DNA of 6,455 nucleotides from Pelomonas sp963992225 (lineage in GTDB: Bacteria > Pseudomonadota > Gammaproteobacteria > Burkholderiales > Burkholderiaceae_C): NCBI GenBank assembly GCA_963992225.1, contig CAXDTK010000291.1, positions 1-6,455 on the forward strand, written 5' to 3'. A model generated the notes under the pieces. That model saw only the letters and a list, made by a program, of their open reading frames with translations, was not told the origin of the DNA and made no database searches. The position numbers and the translations under genes are program-made. Below, piece after piece: positions 1 to 5,503 of the stretch (its first letter is position 1; the number at the start of each line of letters is the position of its first letter).

Positions 1-38
1 GGGGTCGTCTCAGAAAACGGAAAATAAAGCACGCTAAG
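1..38 (+). repeat. Left terminal inverted repeat (IRL), 38 bp
   Basis: The sequence runs from GGGGTCGTCTCAG to ACGCTAAG and is the exact reverse complement of the right end. Identity continues one base further (39 bp) before the sequences diverge. This is the TnpA binding and cleavage site. The tnpA stop codon (TAG on the minus strand, positions 34-36) lies inside it. Confidence 0.97.
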
Positions 39-3000
39 CCGGTTGCAGCGGCCGTAGCGGCCTGAACTTGCCCGCGCCGATCTTGGCGCTGCTGCGCCAG
101 AGGTAATCGCCGGTCAGGTTGATGTGCTCCCAGCCGAGCGGCGACAGGTACTGCAACAGGCCGTCATCGACGGCTTGACCGTGGCCACGCAAGGCGTTCG
201 CGGCCCGCTCCAGATAGACCGTGTTCCATAGCACGATGGCCGCCGTCACCAGGTTGAGGCCGCTGGCCCGGTAGCGCTGCTGCTCGAAGCTGCGGTCGCG
301 GATTTCCCCCAGGCGGTTGAAGAACACGGCGCGGGCCAGCGCGTTGCGCGCCTCGCCTTTGTTCAGCCCGGCATGCACGCGGCGGCGCAGCTCGACGCTT
401 TGCAGCCAGTCCAGGATGAACAGTGTGCGCTCGATGCGTCCCAGCTCACGCAGGGCGACGGCCAGGCCGTTCTGGCGCGGGTAGCTGCCAAGCTTCCTGA
501 GCATCAGCGAGGCCGTCGCCGTGCCCTGCTTGATCGAGGTGGCCATCCGCAGGATTTCATCCCAATGGGCGCGGACGTGCTTGATGTTGAGCGTGCCGCC
601 GATCATCGGTTTCAACGCCTCGTAGGTGGCATCGCCCTTCGGGATGTAGAGCTTGGTGTCGCCCAGGTCACGAATGCGCGGGGCGAAGCGGAAGCCCAGC
701 AGGTGCATCAACGCGAAGACGTGGTCCGTGAACCCTGCCGTGTCGGTGTAGTGCTCCTCGATCCGCAGGTCGGATTCGTGATACAGCAGGCCGTCGAGCA
801 CGTAGGTCGAGTCGCGCACGCCGACGTTCACGACCTTGGTGTGGAACGGCGCGTACTGGTCGGAGATATGGGTGTAGAACGTCCGCCCTGGGCTGCTGCC
901 GTATTTCGGATTGATGTGGCCGGTGCTCTCGGCCTTGCTGCCGGTGCGGAAGTTCTGGCCGTCCGACGATGACGTGGTGCCGTCGCCCCAATGCTCGGCG
1001 AAGGGATGTCGGAACTGCGCGTTGACCAGCTCGGCCAGTGCCGCCCCGTAGGTTTCGTCGCGGATGTGCCAGGCTTGCAGCCAGGCCAGCTTGGCGTAGG
1101 TCGTGCCGGGGCACGATTCCGCCATCTTGGTCAGGCCCAGGTTGATCGCGTCGGCGAGGATCGTGGTCAGCAACAGGTTTTTGTCCTTGGCCAGGTCGCC
1201 TGACTTCAGGTGGGCGAAGTGCCGGGTGAAGCCCGTCCATTCGTCTACCTCCAGCAGCAATTCGGTGATCTTGACGTGCGGTAGGATCATCGCCGTCTGG
1301 TCGATCAGGGCCTGTGCGGTATCGGGCACCGCCGCATCGAGCGGCGTGATCTTCAGGCCCGACTCCGTGATGATGGCGTCCGGCAGCTCGTTGGCCAGCG
1401 CCATGCGGTTGACGGTGGCGAGCTGCGTTTCCAGCAGCGTCAGCCGGTCATGCAGGTACTGGTCGCAATCGGTGGCCACGGCCAGCGGCAATTCGCTGGC
1501 CTGCTTGAGGCTGGCGAATTTCGCGGGCGGCACCAGGTAGTCCTCGAAGTCCTTGAACTGGCGCGAGCCTTGCACCCAGATGTCGCCGGAGCGCAGCGCG
1601 TTCTTCAGCTCCGACAGCGCGCACAGTTCGTAGTAGCGCCGGTCGATGCCGGTGTCGGTCATCACCAGCTTCTGCCAGCGCGGCTTGATGAACTCGGTCG
1701 GCGCGTCGGTGGGCACCTTGCGGGCGTTGTCGCTGTTCATGCTGCGCAGCACCTCGATGGCGTCGAGTACGTCCTTGGCGGCGGGCGCGGCCCGCAACTT
1801 GAGCACGTCGAGAAATTCCGGCGCGTAGCGGCGCAGCGTGGCGTAGCTCTCGCCGATGCGGTGCAGGAAATCGAAGTCCTCGGGTTGCGCGAGCCGCTGC
1901 GCTTCGGTGACGCTCTCGGCGAAAGCATCCCAGGACATGACGGCCTCGATGGCGGCGAACGGATCGCGGCCCGCTTGCTTGGCCTCGATCAGCGCCTGGC
2001 CGATGCGCCCGAACAGCCGCACCTTGGCATTGATCGCCTTGCCGGATGCCTGGAACTGCTGCTGATGCTTGTTCTTGGCGGCATTGAACAGCTTGCCCAG
2101 GATGCGGTCATGCAGGTCGATGATTTCGTCGGTGACGGTGGCCATGCCCTCGATGGCGAGCGCCACCAGGGTCGCGTAACGCCGCTGCGGCTCGAACTTC
2201 GCCAGGTCGGCGGGCGTCATCTGGCCGCCCTCGCGGGCGATCTTGAGCAGCCGGTTCTGGTGAACCAGCCGCTCGATGCCGGAGGGCAGGTCGAGCGCCT
2301 GCCACGCCTTGAGGCGTTCGATGTGTTCCAGCATGTGCCGCGAGTTCGGTTTGACCGGGGATTGCCGCAGCCAGGCCAGCCACGTCGTCTTGCCGTTGTC
2401 GCGGCGCTTGAGCAGATCGTCGAGGCGACGGCGATGCACGTCCGTCAGCGGCTCAGCCAAGGCGTCGTAGAGACGCCGGTTGGCGCGGGTAATCGCTTCG
2501 GCGCTCGCCCGCTCGACGGCGTTGAGGGCGGGCACAATGACCGACTGCCGCCGCAGGTGCTCGATCAAGGCTCTGGCCAGCACGATGCCCTTGTCGGTTT
2601 GCATGGCCAGCTCGGTCAGCAACTGGACAGCCTGCCGGTAGTGGCCAATCGTGAACGGCTGGAAGCCGAACACCGTTTGCAGCTCGACCAGGTGCTCGCG
2701 TCGGGTCTGCTCACGCTGCCCGTACTCGTCCCAGCTTTCGATGCCGACCTTGAGCTGGTTGGCGACCAGTCTCAGCAATGGCGGGAACGGTGGCTCATCA
2801 GCGCCAAGGATGACGCCGGGAAAGCGCAGGTAGCAGAGCTGCACCGCGAAGCCCAGCCGATTGGCCGGGCCGCGCCGCTGCCGGATGATGGAGAGGTCGC
2901 TTTCGCTGAACGTGTAGTGACGGATCAACTCATCCTTGGTGTCCGGCAACGCCAGCAGGCTTTCGCGCTCGGCGGCGGAGAGGATCGAACGGCGGGGCAT
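34..3000 (-). CDS. tnpA: Tn3-family transposase TnpA
   Basis: This is the replicative DDE transposase that binds the 38-bp ends, nicks their 3' strands and joins them to the target to form a cointegrate. The 988 residues equal the usual length for the Tn21/Tn501 branch, and the start MPRRSILSA is typical of it. The N-terminal part (about 1-560) corresponds to the DNA-binding and linker region of Tn3 transposases. The catalytic half follows. By alignment from memory with Tn4430 TnpA (D679, D751, E881), the catalytic triad is D680 in SSSDGQ, D753 in YTDTAGF and E883 in LNKGEARN, with near-identical spacing. The reading frame is uninterrupted and the triad is present, so the enzyme is probably active. 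The ATG is preceded by AAGAAGGA six bases upstream. The gene is divergent from mntA, and its stop lies in the left repeat. Confidence 0.97.
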   Translation of the reverse strand: MPRRSILSAAERESLLALPDTKDELIRHYTFSESDLSIIRQRRGPANRLGFAVQLCYLRFPGVILGADEPPFPPLLRLVANQLKVGIESWDEYGQREQTRREHLVELQTVFGFQPFTIGHYRQAVQLLTELAMQTDKGIVLARALIEHLRRQSVIVPALNAVERASAEAITRANRRLYDALAEPLTDVHRRRLDDLLKRRDNGKTTWLAWLRQSPVKPNSRHMLEHIERLKAWQALDLPSGIERLVHQNRLLKIAREGGQMTPADLAKFEPQRRYATLVALAIEGMATVTDEIIDLHDRILGKLFNAAKNKHQQQFQASGKAINAKVRLFGRIGQALIEAKQAGRDPFAAIEAVMSWDAFAESVTEAQRLAQPEDFDFLHRIGESYATLRRYAPEFLDVLKLRAAPAAKDVLDAIEVLRSMNSDNARKVPTDAPTEFIKPRWQKLVMTDTGIDRRYYELCALSELKNALRSGDIWVQGSRQFKDFEDYLVPPAKFASLKQASELPLAVATDCDQYLHDRLTLLETQLATVNRMALANELPDAIITESGLKITPLDAAVPDTAQALIDQTAMILPHVKITELLLEVDEWTGFTRHFAHLKSGDLAKDKNLLLTTILADAINLGLTKMAESCPGTTYAKLAWLQAWHIRDETYGAALAELVNAQFRHPFAEHWGDGTTSSSDGQNFRTGSKAESTGHINPKYGSSPGRTFYTHISDQYAPFHTKVVNVGVRDSTYVLDGLLYHESDLRIEEHYTDTAGFTDHVFALMHLLGFRFAPRIRDLGDTKLYIPKGDATYEALKPMIGGTLNIKHVRAHWDEILRMATSIKQGTATASLMLRKLGSYPRQNGLAVALRELGRIERTLFILDWLQSVELRRRVHAGLNKGEARNALARAVFFNRLGEIRDRSFEQQRYRASGLNLVTAAIVLWNTVYLERAANALRGHGQAVDDGLLQYLSPLGWEHINLTGDYLWRSSAKIGAGKFRPLRPLQPA

Positions 3001-3006
3001 GCGGTT

Positions 3007-3014
3007 TCCTTCTT
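3007..3014 (-). promoter_or_regulatory. Ribosome binding site of tnpA
   Basis: On the minus strand the sequence reads AAGAAGGA, six bases before the ATG whose first base is 3000. It is a good match to the 16S anti-SD and supports the MPRRS start. Confidence 0.75.
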
Positions 3015-3083
3015 CTTGAAAACGTAGGTTTGTGACAAGCCCGCCAAGGCAACCGGCGCGGCACGGGAATCAAGGCATTGCGA

Positions 3084-3117
3084 TTCTCGAAAATAGTTCT
3101 TGAAATTCTATTCTTGA
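3084..3117 (+). repeat. Three spaced copies of TTCTYGA in the divergent promoter
   Basis: TTCTCGA at 3084-3090, TTCTTGA at 3097-3103 and TTCTTGA at 3111-3117 recur every 13-14 bases. A fourth TTCTTGA lies at 3013-3019 in the tnpA leader. In two of the copies the following bases are also alike (TTCTTGAAA at 3013 and 3097). The spacing is longer than one helical turn, so protein binding on a single face is not guaranteed. They may be operator half-sites. Confidence 0.4.
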
Positions 3118-3128
3118 TTGCATATCAT
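3100..3128 (+). promoter_or_regulatory. Predicted mntA-hepT promoter (plus strand)
   Basis: TTGAAA (3100-3105) is separated by exactly 17 bases from TATCAT (3123-3128), a good sigma70-type match. Transcription would start near 3135, about 24 bases before the preferred mntA ATG at 3159. The -35 box lies in the centre of the AATAG/CTATT dyad and among the TTCTYGA repeats. These are plausible operator positions for the MntA-HepT complex, resolvase or another repressor. Confidence 0.65.
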
Positions 3129-3133
3129 CTCAA
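3105..3133 (-). promoter_or_regulatory. Predicted tnpA promoter (minus strand)
   Basis: Read on the minus strand, TTGAGA (plus positions 3128-3133) is followed by a 17-base spacer and TAGAAT (plus positions 3105-3110). Each box has four of six consensus bases or better, and the spacing is ideal. The start of transcription would fall near 3098, leaving a leader of roughly 98 bases before the tnpA ATG. Its boxes meet those of the opposite promoter base for base, so the two cannot be occupied together. This is a prediction by eye only. Confidence 0.6.
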
Positions 3134-3158
3134 CGAGTTTCGATAAGAAAGGATGCCC

Positions 3159-3449
3159 ATGCGACCGTCTGTTGTGCTTGACATGAAGCGAAGCGCAGTG
3201 CGTGAAGCGGTAGGCCGCTTTCGCGCCGCGAACCCGCGCGTCTTCGGCTCGGTGCTGCATGGCACCGACCGGGATGGCAGCGACCTCGACCTGTTGGTCG
3301 ATGCGCTGCCCGGTGCCACGTTGTTGGACTTGGGCGATTTGGAAGAAGAACTGAAATCGCTGCTCGGCGTTGACGTCGATCTGCTGACTCCCGGCGACCT
3401 GCCGCCGAAGTTCCGGGCCAAGGTGCTCGCGGAGGCGCAACCGATATGA
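3159..3449 (+). CDS. mntA: MntA-type nucleotidyltransferase antitoxin
   Basis: This is a minimal nucleotidyltransferase of the MNT family, the antitoxin partner of HEPN toxins. In the studied Shewanella pair, MntA silences HepT by transferring AMP residues to a tyrosine near its active site. In the 96-residue protein the nucleotidyltransferase core is visible: G30-S31 in the FGS loop, then D42-L43-D44 in SDLDLLV as the metal-binding pair, and D74 in VDVDLL as the likely third acid. All key residues are present, so activity is expected. I chose the ATG at 3159 because AAAGGA ends five bases before it. The in-frame ATG at 3153 overlaps that ribosome site and would give 98 residues. The gene is first in its operon, and its stop overlaps the hepT start as ATGA. 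A strong GGAGG for hepT lies in its last codons. Confidence 0.88.
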   Translation: MRPSVVLDMKRSAVREAVGRFRAANPRVFGSVLHGTDRDGSDLDLLVDALPGATLLDLGDLEEELKSLLGVDVDLLTPGDLPPKFRAKVLAEAQPI

Positions 3450-3832
3450 GCGAGAACCGCCTGCCCGATTACCTCGACCACATTCAGCAGGCCGCAACCG
3501 ATGCGCGCAGCTTCGTGGAAGGGATGGCCAAGGACGACTTCTTGGCCGACAAGCGCACCCAGCAGGCCGTCATCATGAGCCTGATCGTCATCGGCGAGGC
3601 GGCCACAAAGGTGATGGATGGCTACGTCGAGTTCACCCAGGCGCATGCCGACGTGCCGTGGCGCAGCATGCGCAATATGCGTAATCGCATGGCTCACGGC
3701 TATTTCGACATCAACCTCGATGTGGTGTGGGAGACGGTACAGGAATGGCTGCCGGCGTTGCTCCAGCAATTGCCCGCCGTGCGTCAGGATGCCGACGATG
3801 AAGACCGTAACGACAAAGGCATGGAGCCATGA
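3446..3832 (+). CDS. hepT: HepT-type HEPN ribonuclease toxin
   Basis: This is a HEPN-domain toxin (DUF86/HepT-like), an all-helical RNase expected to cut RNA in the cytoplasm when not modified by MntA. The 128 residues match the family. The catalytic motif RX4HXY is clear: R79, N80, H84 and Y86 in RNRMAHGYF. Y86 is the position that MntA AMPylates in the known system. The helix IVIGEAATK (about 47-55) before it is also typical. Translation is coupled to mntA by the ATGA overlap at 3446-3449, with GGAGG at 3431-3435. The last 15 or so residues are acidic and probably disordered. An ATGA at its stop (3829-3832) would couple it to a third gene, now broken. In a transposon the pair likely stabilises the element or its plasmid. 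Confidence 0.9.
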   Translation: MSENRLPDYLDHIQQAATDARSFVEGMAKDDFLADKRTQQAVIMSLIVIGEAATKVMDGYVEFTQAHADVPWRSMRNMRNRMAHGYFDINLDVVWETVQEWLPALLQQLPAVRQDADDEDRNDKGMEP

Positions 3833-4021
3833 CCAATCAAGCCGCCGATGTTCGGCCCCTCTGGCGTGTTCGATCCCGCGACCTATGAGCCGCGCTCGGG
3901 CAAGACCTTCTGGATGGCCGCAACGGACGAGAGTTCGCTGGTGGGCAAGGAGGCAGCAGCCGACACGCTCATCGGCAACTGCACGACCGCACGACCAGCC
4001 TCCCGTTCAAATTCGAGTTAG
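3829..4021 (+). pseudogene. Frameshifted remnant of a third gene after hepT
   Basis: An ATG overlaps the hepT stop (ATGA at 3829-3832) in the same way as mntA-hepT, but its frame ends after 19 codons at 3888. In the next frame, a protein-like stretch starts at ATG 3848 with MFGPSGVFDPATYE and runs 57 residues to TAG 4019-4021, with no ribosome site. Adding one base soon after the first ATG would join the frames as roughly MTPIKPPMFGPSG. A one-base deletion in a coupled gene is therefore the simplest reading. The sequence stops looking coding near 3985, and a further stretch (SLPFKFELELISS, about 3997-4038) reads in yet another frame, so a second lesion or a junction is likely. I do not recognise the family. 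It could instead be an intact 57-residue gene. Confidence 0.45.
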
Positions 4022-4026
4022 AACTC
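4015..4026. promoter_or_regulatory. 12-bp palindrome upstream of the cupin gene
   Basis: GAGTT-AG-AACTC is a perfect dyad with a two-base centre, 42 bases before the cupin ATG and at the point where base composition drops. It could be an operator for the cupin gene or mark an insertion junction. No clear -35/-10 pair was found with it. Confidence 0.35.
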
Positions 4027-4068
4027 ATATCCAGCCTGTCTGGGGGCACTGTGAAAGAGGGATCTCCG

Positions 4069-4425
4069 ATGACTGTTGAATCGAGAATATTTTCTGTAGC
4101 CGAGTATGTTCAGCCGTCCGAAGGCGAGCCTATTCGTTCCGTTGTGCTTGAAACCCGAGACTCAATTATCGTGGTTTGGCATGTCCATCCCGGGCAGGAA
4201 ATTGCGGCTCACATTCATCCTCACGGCCAAGACACGTGGACTGTTTTGTCGGGAATGGCTGATTACTTTCAGGGCAATGGGATTGTTCGTGCCCTCAGGG
4301 AAGGTGAGATAGCCGTGGCAAGACCGGGCCAAGTGCACGGGGCGCGAAATACAGGTACCGAGCCATTTGTGTTCGTCTCGGTTGTGGCATCAGCCAATGC
4401 CGGTTTCGTATTGGCTGAGCGATAG
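4069..4425 (+). CDS. Small single-domain cupin protein
   Basis: This 118-residue protein has one cupin beta-barrel. Motif 1 is visible as G42, H48, H50 and G62 in GQEIAAHIHPHGQDTW, but the usual glutamate is replaced by D55. Motif 2 is G79, G87, H90 and N94 in GEIAVARPGQVHGARN, with R85 where proline is usual. H48, H50 and H90 could bind a metal. Substrate and reaction cannot be told: small cupins include sugar isomerases, dioxygenases and ligand-binding regulators. No signal peptide or membrane segment is seen. The ATG at 4069 is chosen because GAGGGA lies just upstream. A GTG at 4051 is also in frame, and that frame is open further upstream. By hand count, 4081-4260 is about 52% G+C against 68% at 4741-4800, so the gene likely has a separate origin from the transposon backbone. 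Confidence 0.8.
   Translation: MTVESRIFSVAEYVQPSEGEPIRSVVLETRDSIIVVWHVHPGQEIAAHIHPHGQDTWTVLSGMADYFQGNGIVRALREGEIAVARPGQVHGARNTGTEPFVFVSVVASANAGFVLAER
4390..4418 (+). repeat. 9-bp perfect inverted repeat at the end of the cupin gene
   Basis: TCAGCCAAT (4390-4398) and ATTGGCTGA (4410-4418) are exact inverted copies around an 11-base loop, inside the last codons of the cupin gene. The transcript would fold into a stem-loop. No T-run follows, so it is not a standard intrinsic terminator. It may protect the 3' end or be a recombination relic. Confidence 0.45.
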
Positions 4426-4679
4426 AGCCCAATCTCTGGAGTTGGTCCAATGAGCGGTCGGGGAGATAGGTAACAGACATGCAGCGGACACGGCTGCTAA
4501 ACCAGGTCGCAAACCTCCTTGCGTCGCAGCGTGCCGCAAGCGACGCGATCAATCGAATGGGGTCGGCATGAGACTGAACACCATCCAGTTCCCGACCGCG
4601 TAGCCGCCTGTCCTGCCGATCAGGTCTTGACCATCGACGCCTGGGATCAGTCCTGAATGTTCTTGGAGACCACTACGTT
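4426..4679 (+). other. 254-bp stretch with no convincing gene
   Basis: It holds only fragments. A 30-codon reading frame at 4479-4571 (MQRTRLLNQVANLL...) overlaps by ATGA an 11-codon one at 4568-4603 (MRLNTIQFPTA). A frame ending ADQVLTIDAWDQS stops at 4654-4656 and looks like the tail of a lost gene. Dyads are frequent: GCGTCGC/GCGACGC (4521-4546), GGTCGG/CCGACC (4561-4566 and 4592-4597), GGTC-TT-GACC (4623-4632) and TCAG-TC-CTGA (4647-4656). GATCAG recurs at about 4618 and 4645. This may be gene debris from cargo exchange, the promoter of the downstream operon, or a second candidate for res. No good promoter was found by eye. Confidence 0.4.
4521..4546. repeat. GC-rich inverted repeat between cupin and downstream operon
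   Basis: GCGTCGC (4521-4527) pairs with GCGACGC (4540-4546) around a 12-base loop. One mismatch further out, the stem extends to TT/GA. No T-run follows, so a terminator role is doubtful; an operator or recombinase site is possible. Confidence 0.35.
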
Positions 4680-5006
4680 ATGAGCCGCAGCCGCCGCAAA
4701 ACACCCATCGTCGGGCACACGACCTGCGGCAGCGAGCGCGAGGACAAGAAGCTCTGGCATCAGCGCTGGCGCACCCGTGAGCGCACGGCGCTGACCAGCG
4801 CGTCGCCCGAAGCCCTGAGCGCCCATCTGCCCCTGCTGGAAAACCAGGCCAGCAGCGTCTGGTCGATGGGCAAGGATGGCCGCTCCTACTGGCCCGTCAA
4901 GCGCCAGGCCGCCACGGCGGATCGCATCGCCAATCACAAGGGACGCAACCCGCAAGAACGCGCCTCCCTGAAAAAGCGCCTGCTGCGCAAGTGGATGAGC
5001 AAATGA
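4680..5006 (+). CDS. Small basic conserved hypothetical protein (MSRSRRKTPIVG family)
   Basis: This 108-residue, strongly basic protein has no membrane segment. Its start, MSRSRRKTPIVGHTT, resembles a group of small conserved hypothetical proteins on plasmids and genomic islands that begin MSRSR(K/R)KTPI. I know of no assigned function for them. Arg and Lys are frequent throughout, with a patch WSMGKDGRSYWP (about 61-72) and a basic C-terminal helix (about 92-108), so nucleic-acid binding is possible but unproven. One cysteine (C16) is present, and no zinc motif. GGAG lies eleven bases before the ATG. It is first in a tightly overlapping run, its stop being fused with the next start as ATGA (5003-5006). 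High G+C matches the transposon backbone rather than the cupin segment. Confidence 0.75.
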   Translation: MSRSRRKTPIVGHTTCGSEREDKKLWHQRWRTRERTALTSASPEALSAHLPLLENQASSVWSMGKDGRSYWPVKRQAATADRIANHKGRNPQERASLKKRLLRKWMSK

Positions 5007-5503
5007 AGCTCTCCTTCCATCAGCACATTGCGCTGTTCTGGATGATCGGTGCTCCGGGCGTCTTCGCGCCCGTGATCGAGAACGCCAAGCGGCCCGATGC
5101 CGGCGCCGTCATGGCGTGGGGTGTCGCGATCGTGGCGGTGATGATCCTCTTCACCCCTTTGCTGCTGCGCTGTCCACCATTCCGGCGCTGGTATGGCCGG
5201 ACGGATGCGCTGTCGGAGCGGCAGCGCCAGGCGCTTGCCGAGCGCGGCCTGCGCCGCTACTACCAGACCGCTTTCGATGACGGCTACGTGCCCCGCGTGA
5301 TGCCCTACGTGTGGCGCATCATCTGGACGGTCGGCGGGTTGATGGCTGTGACCGCCGTACTGCCTACCAACACCGGACGGCCAGCCTTCGATGCCTTGGT
5401 GGTCTTCTCGACCTGGTATCCGATAGGCGTGATGCTGCTGGTTTTCGCGTCGAGGCCCCTTGGCCGGTTGATTCGCCAAAGAGCACAGGAGCGGCGGAAA
5501 TGA
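5003..5503 (+). CDS. Four-helix inner-membrane hypothetical protein
   Basis: This 166-residue protein has about four hydrophobic segments: residues 8-25, 35-55, 101-120 and 129-149. A charged cytosolic-type loop (about 56-98, rich in Arg and Glu) lies between segments two and three, and the C-terminal tail is strongly basic (RPLGRLIRQRAQERRK). Both the loop and the tail are positive, which suggests they lie inside with the N-terminus also inside. No enzymatic motif was recognised. I chose the ATG at 5003, which overlaps the previous stop as ATGA. A GTG at 4991 would add MDEQ but overlaps the upstream gene by 16 bases. The start of the next gene is also ATGA-coupled (5500-5503). Function is unknown. 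The coupling suggests it is made in fixed ratio with its neighbours. Confidence 0.75.
   Translation: MKLSFHQHIALFWMIGAPGVFAPVIENAKRPDAGAVMAWGVAIVAVMILFTPLLLRCPPFRRWYGRTDALSERQRQALAERGLRRYYQTAFDDGYVPRVMPYVWRIIWTVGGLMAVTAVLPTNTGRPAFDALVVFSTWYPIGVMLLVFASRPLGRLIRQRAQERRK

Larger units (their letters stand above)
3001..3158. other. Divergent control region between tnpA and mntA; candidate res area
   Basis: This 158-bp stretch has no gene and is AT-richer than the coding DNA beside it, most clearly over about 3080-3150. It holds the tnpA ribosome site, two opposed promoters, four copies of TTCTYGA, an AATAG/CTATT dyad around a TTGAA centre (3092-3112), and a small dyad TTGTGACAA near 3031-3039. 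In Tn3 elements, res usually lies next to the tnpA promoter, so that resolvase also acts as repressor. Toxin-antitoxin genes in this family are known to sit beside res. That makes this the best place for res, but I could not identify three resolvase subsites by eye. Confidence 0.45.

Noticed and set aside
1450..3027. Open reading frame of 525 codons antisense to tnpA
   Set aside because: It lies fully opposite the conserved transposase, has low-complexity Gln/Leu/Gly/Arg-rich translation and no ribosome site. It is a by-product of the high-GC codon use of tnpA.
3153..3158. Earlier ATG of mntA at 3153
   Set aside because: It directly abuts and overlaps the AAAGGA ribosome site. The ATG at 3159 has workable spacing.
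3618..4079. 153-codon plus-strand frame across hepT and the gap
   Set aside because: It overlaps hepT out of frame, is rich in Arg, Ser and Cys, and has no ribosome site. hepT with its RX4HXY motif is the true gene.
4391..4447. Integron attC site after the cupin gene
   Set aside because: GCCCAAT and GTTGGTC resemble core sites, but GTTGGTC breaks the GTTRRRY rule and the spacing and inner boxes of a normal attC were not found.
4559..4566. Possible internal copy of the transposon end (GGGGTCGG)
   Set aside because: Only the first seven bases match the terminal repeat. The following bases diverge, so it is consistent with chance.
4479..4571. 30-codon gene MQRTRLLNQVANLL...
   Set aside because: It has only a weak purine-rich stretch upstream, no recognised family and lies in a gap with several broken frames. 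It is recorded with the gap rather than as a gene.
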